Positions 61,327 through 64,000 of a DNA stretch of 64,000 nucleotides are shown here, in pieces. Within the stretch, counting starts at the first letter, position 1; each line of letters starts with the position of its first letter. A model generated the notes under the pieces. That model was not told the DNA's origin, did no database searches, and saw only the letters and a list, made by a program, of their open reading frames with translations. The stretch is from JAIEPM01 sp964546815 (GTDB taxonomy: Bacteria; Cyanobacteriota; Vampirovibrionia; Obscuribacterales; Obscuribacteraceae), in the NCBI GenBank assembly GCA_964546815.1, contig CAZJLR010000031.1, positions 1 through 64,000 of the forward strand, read 5' to 3'. The position numbers and the translations under genes were made by a program.

Positions 61327-62250
61327 ATGTACAACAACTTACAAAAGACAATCATCCTACTGAGCGCTCTCAGTCTTGTGCTTGCAGGAAGCAATGCAAA
61401 TGCAGGCAAGCCGAAAGCAGCGACAGGTCCGCGGCAATACATTTTCAGCCGTTCAACCACGCAAAGTAGATCAGAGGTACTCGGACTTGCCGGAGTTTCC
61501 GCATACGTTAATTTCCCTGACGGAAGTCAAAAACGCGGCATTTATGTAACCCAAGCCTCGGCAAGATCTTCCGCTCTCGAGATGGGCTTAAGACCGGGAA
61601 CCGTCCTCGTTTCCATTGACGGCAATATCACCGAAAATCCAAGCAGTTTAGACCGAATTTTAGGAGACAAAAGTGGCTTCAACTACAGCTACGTAAAGAT
61701 GGTTGGCGGTTTGCCAAAGATTTACAGTTCACGTTCGGTGGTAAACGCCTCGGGTAATGGCGCAGGCGGCGGCGGTGGCGGCACCCAAACTGCAAACGGA
61801 AACGGTTTGCCGGTTGATGATAAAACTCCATTGAGCCAATTAGAATCACAAATGGAACAGTTGATAAATAAAGACCGACAGAGCGAAGGCAAGCCAACAA
61901 TTTCAGTCAACAGCAGAATGGAAAGCCTTGCGCGCAATTATGCCGAATACTTGCTCAGTCATGGCGAATTTGCGCACGTAGACAAACGCGGCTTAGACCC
62001 AATGGATCGTTTTCATGCCGCCGGAATGAAAGGCGGCAACGCAGAAAATCTCGCCTTCCAATCTCGCGGTTTCAAAACAGACAGCCAGTGCGTAATCGAT
62101 GCGGAAAAAGCATTTATGCGCGAGCCTCCAAATCAACACAATCACCGCTGGAATATTCTCTGGGATGAAGCAAAATCATTCGGCGTCGGAATGGCGCGAA
62201 ATAAGAACACACTGATGATGGTGCAAGAATTCACTGACGGAAATCCCTAA
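61327..62250 (+). CDS. Exported PDZ-like and CAP (SCP/PR1) domain protein
   Basis: 307 residues with a signal peptide (TIILLSALSLVLAGSNANA). Residues about 45-125 look PDZ-like (RGIYVTQASARSSALEMGLR, PGTVLVSIDGNI). A Gly/Asn-rich linker (about 138-160) follows. The CAP domain spans about 175-305: INKDRQSEGKPTISVNSRME, LLSHGEFAHVD, GGNAENLAF, HNHRWNILWDEAKSFGVGM. The His pair and Glu typical for the CAP cavity are present. Such bacterial proteins act in the envelope, but their activity is mostly unknown. It is between the S4 and questin-oxidase-like genes in one operon. Confidence 0.88.
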   Translation: MYNNLQKTIILLSALSLVLAGSNANAGKPKAATGPRQYIFSRSTTQSRSEVLGLAGVSAYVNFPDGSQKRGIYVTQASARSSALEMGLRPGTVLVSIDGNITENPSSLDRILGDKSGFNYSYVKMVGGLPKIYSSRSVVNASGNGAGGGGGGTQTANGNGLPVDDKTPLSQLESQMEQLINKDRQSEGKPTISVNSRMESLARNYAEYLLSHGEFAHVDKRGLDPMDRFHAAGMKGGNAENLAFQSRGFKTDSQCVIDAEKAFMREPPNQHNHRWNILWDEAKSFGVGMARNKNTLMMVQEFTDGNP

Positions 62251-62273
62251 AAACATCGAGCAATGAAAACAAA

Positions 62274-63344
62274 ATGGACGCAATTGACGATGTACTCGAC
62301 CTTCTGAAAAACACGGGCGTCGAGTATTCGCAGGGTTTTTCAAATCACGGTCCGATGGCTTCGGAAGCCATGCTTACGTTAGGGCGAGCAGACCTTATTG
62401 TTAATTGGGCGGAACACTACAAACGTCGACTGCGAGAATTACCAAAAGGTAGCAATGAAATAACTGACGCAAACTGGAAAGAAGCAATAGGTCAAGCCAG
62501 TCGAGTCGCAGACTGGATAAATTATTTCAATCGGCAGCTTGCCGAAAAACCGTGGCAAGACGTTTTAAGCAAATGGATTCCACACCTATGTTCTGGTTTT
62601 ATGGCAGGTTCTACCCATGGCTTTTTAAGAACAGCACACAACACACGCAGCCTATCGCGAGCAAGCACCCCTCAGCGCATTAATGAGCTAGCCGAGGGAT
62701 TAGCTTATTGGGCAGCTTATTATCAAGCTCTACCAACGGCAGCGGAAGCACCCGGGAAGAATCTGCTCGTTTCAAAGGCAATCAAATTTTTGCATCCGGT
62801 TTCTGCAGAAGTTTTGGAGTCGCACCACTTCCATTTGATTAGAGAATCAACTTCGCTTTTAGACGAGGTAGATTCTTTTGACCAGGTTATCAATTTAGTT
62901 GACGCGAGCATTGATTATTCGACGTTTCTTTCAGACCTTAGTGCGACATTTGCAGCCTGTTATCTCAAAAATGCCACAAGCATCGGCCATGCAATTACAA
63001 TGATTCACTGTGTCACAGCGCCAAGTGCCATTCGCTTAATTGCACCGCACGTCAACGAAGAATGCACCAGACAATTACTTCGTTATGCCTGGCAAACAGC
63101 TGCAGCACTTTATACAATTTACGGGCAGGAAGGTTTTTCACTTGCATGCAGTACTTTTGATGGAAAGTGGGATGACATCATCGAAAGAGCCATCGCTACA
63201 GGCGACGAGCACGCAGTAAAATTCACAGAAGCATGCCTGCGCGAACACAAAATCAACAGCAATCCAATTTTTCTTGCAGCAGCCTGCCACGCCACCAGGC
63301 TAATCGGAAAAGAACCTGTAAAACCCGAAAGCTCCAGGTGCTAG
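62274..63344 (+). CDS. Questin oxidase-like protein
   Basis: 356 residues. The N-terminal block FSNHGPMASEAMLTLGRADL with NWAEHYKRRL matches the questin-oxidase-like family (DUF4243), known from fungal Baeyer-Villiger-type ring cleavage in polyketide pathways. Many bacterial members have no known substrate. The later part (HCVTAPSAIRLIAPHV, EACLREHKINSNPIFLAAAC) also fits. It starts 23 bp after the CAP gene. The stop codon lies in the loop of the hairpin at 63325-63363. Confidence 0.82.
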   Translation: MDAIDDVLDLLKNTGVEYSQGFSNHGPMASEAMLTLGRADLIVNWAEHYKRRLRELPKGSNEITDANWKEAIGQASRVADWINYFNRQLAEKPWQDVLSKWIPHLCSGFMAGSTHGFLRTAHNTRSLSRASTPQRINELAEGLAYWAAYYQALPTAAEAPGKNLLVSKAIKFLHPVSAEVLESHHFHLIRESTSLLDEVDSFDQVINLVDASIDYSTFLSDLSATFAACYLKNATSIGHAITMIHCVTAPSAIRLIAPHVNEECTRQLLRYAWQTAAALYTIYGQEGFSLACSTFDGKWDDIIERAIATGDEHAVKFTEACLREHKINSNPIFLAAACHATRLIGKEPVKPESSRC

Positions 63345-63363
63345 AGCACACTGGAACTTTCGG
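63325..63363. terminator. Long hairpin over the stop codon of the questin-oxidase-like gene
   Basis: CCGAAAG (63325-63331) pairs with CTTTCGG (63357-63363), TCCAG with CTGGA, and GTGC with GCAC, in one stem. The TAG stop (63342-63344) is at the apex. It separates this gene from the convergent gene at 63401; the T-run is short. Confidence 0.65.
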
Positions 63364-63400
63364 ATTAGACCACTCATGCGAAAAACAAACTATTTTTGGC

Positions 63401-63928
63401 TTAGACCTTCGGCACTTCAATAGGCACACGTACCGGGCTGGTTTTCGGGAAGAATACATCTAACTCAGTGACACGCTCAGGAATTTTGAACCAGGCATAA
63501 CCGTCGCCTGTTTGGCCGTTATTCCAATTTGCAGTGTCTACGTCATCAGAATAGGTTCTTTCTTCGTGACCAGCACCACCGATTGGTTCAAATCCAGAGC
63601 CAAGCATTGGGTCTTTAGCTTTTATATCAATTGCAGCAAATCGTGCATCACCAAAATATTTCACAGCACCAGTATTAGCGCCTATTTTCTTTAGTCGGTA
63701 TTGAAGCACTACAACATTGTTTGTGCCAAACTCAGGCACATTGGCGCGTACACAACGAAGCACTTGCACAGTGAGATTAGTTGGATATCCAGTTAGCACC
63801 GTGGGTAGTGCCTGCTTCGCAGCAGCTGGAGCCTTCGCGACAGTTTTGTTGGCTGCTTCAGACGATGGAGCCATAAAGCTCATTGCAGATGCGGCTAATG
63901 CAATCGCGACCAAAACACTCTTGTTCAT
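63401..63928 (-). CDS. Exported protein, unknown function
   Basis: 175 residues with a signal peptide (SVLVAIALAASAMSFMAPSSEAA). The mature part is beta-rich (LTVQVLRCVRANVPEFGTNN, VVVLQYRLKKIG, TGDGYAWFKIPERVTELDVF) and has the style of small immunoglobulin-like exported domains such as DUF4352. It is probably periplasmic or on the surface. No neighbour gives a role; the window ends shortly after its start region. Confidence 0.72.
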   Translation of the reverse strand: MNKSVLVAIALAASAMSFMAPSSEAANKTVAKAPAAAKQALPTVLTGYPTNLTVQVLRCVRANVPEFGTNNVVVLQYRLKKIGANTGAVKYFGDARFAAIDIKAKDPMLGSGFEPIGGAGHEERTYSDDVDTANWNNGQTGDGYAWFKIPERVTELDVFFPKTSPVRVPIEVPKV

Positions 63929-64000
63929 TTGACTAATCTCCGTTTGTACTAAGTTTCCGTCCCATGCTTATCACTACGGGACGGCAAAAACTTTTAGCCT

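Noticed and set aside
1..64000. tRNA and rRNA genes or CRISPR arrays
   Set aside because: No cloverleaf with a recognisable GGTTCGANTCC arm, no rRNA motif and no regularly spaced identical repeats were seen; the only tandem array is coding (18000-18185).

Overview
The window looks like a chromosome segment of a Gram-negative-type bacterium with a complex lifestyle. It holds lipoproteins with lipoboxes, an EmrAB-type tripartite efflux pair, an RND-type adaptor, a type IV pilin-like prepilin, eukaryote-like Ser/Thr kinases with C-terminal sensor or TPR parts, a single-chain (alpha2) glycyl-tRNA synthetase and very large YD/RHS-type proteins. This mix resembles non-photosynthetic Cyanobacteriota (Vampirovibrionia/Melainabacteria, Obscuribacterales-like). 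That placement is inference from gene content only. No rRNA, tRNA, CRISPR array, transposase or integrase was recognised.

Layout. 1-4783: minus-strand set of a 3'-truncated RHS protein with a transglutaminase-like domain and two beta-rich, virion-like proteins. 5098-5215: a MITE-like inverted repeat. 5266-14861: surface-glycan locus with two GT2 glycosyltransferases, a YfhO-type membrane protein, a sugar-nucleotide dehydratase/epimerase, an RmlC-type epimerase, a sugar C-methyltransferase and a second methyltransferase. 14976-17173: a lipoprotein and a membrane protein ending in a DUF2071-like domain. 17185-24815: two Ser/Thr kinases and a pseudokinase around glyQS. 25393-27888: a prepilin and a prolyl oligopeptidase. 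28020-31663: a TetR-emrA-emrB operon with a palindromic operator on its promoter. 31947-43907: hydrophilic unknown proteins around a 2757-residue protein with YD-like, annexin-like and papain-like parts, followed by a small possible immunity protein. 44036-45469: ECF-like sigma factor and partner. 45817-48790: hydrolase, cyclophilin, nested repeats and an unknown gene. 48862-56206: arginine biosynthesis genes argH, argG, argF, argB, argJ and argC. 56255-63928: a duplicated pair of exported proteins, an SDR, an efflux adaptor, and an S4-CAP-questin-oxidase-like operon.

The clearest new signal is upstream of argJ. A TTGACA promoter is followed by a 24-codon leader ORF with five Arg codons within seven positions. 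Two mutually exclusive RNA hairpins follow: an 11-bp antiterminator and a 9-bp terminator with a U-tract. This has the full architecture of ribosome-mediated arginine attenuation of argJ-B-F-G-H. The second main signal is the giant protein with a papain-like Q/C/H/N signature at its C-terminus and a small gene 26 bp downstream, which could be a toxin-immunity or secreted-protease system.
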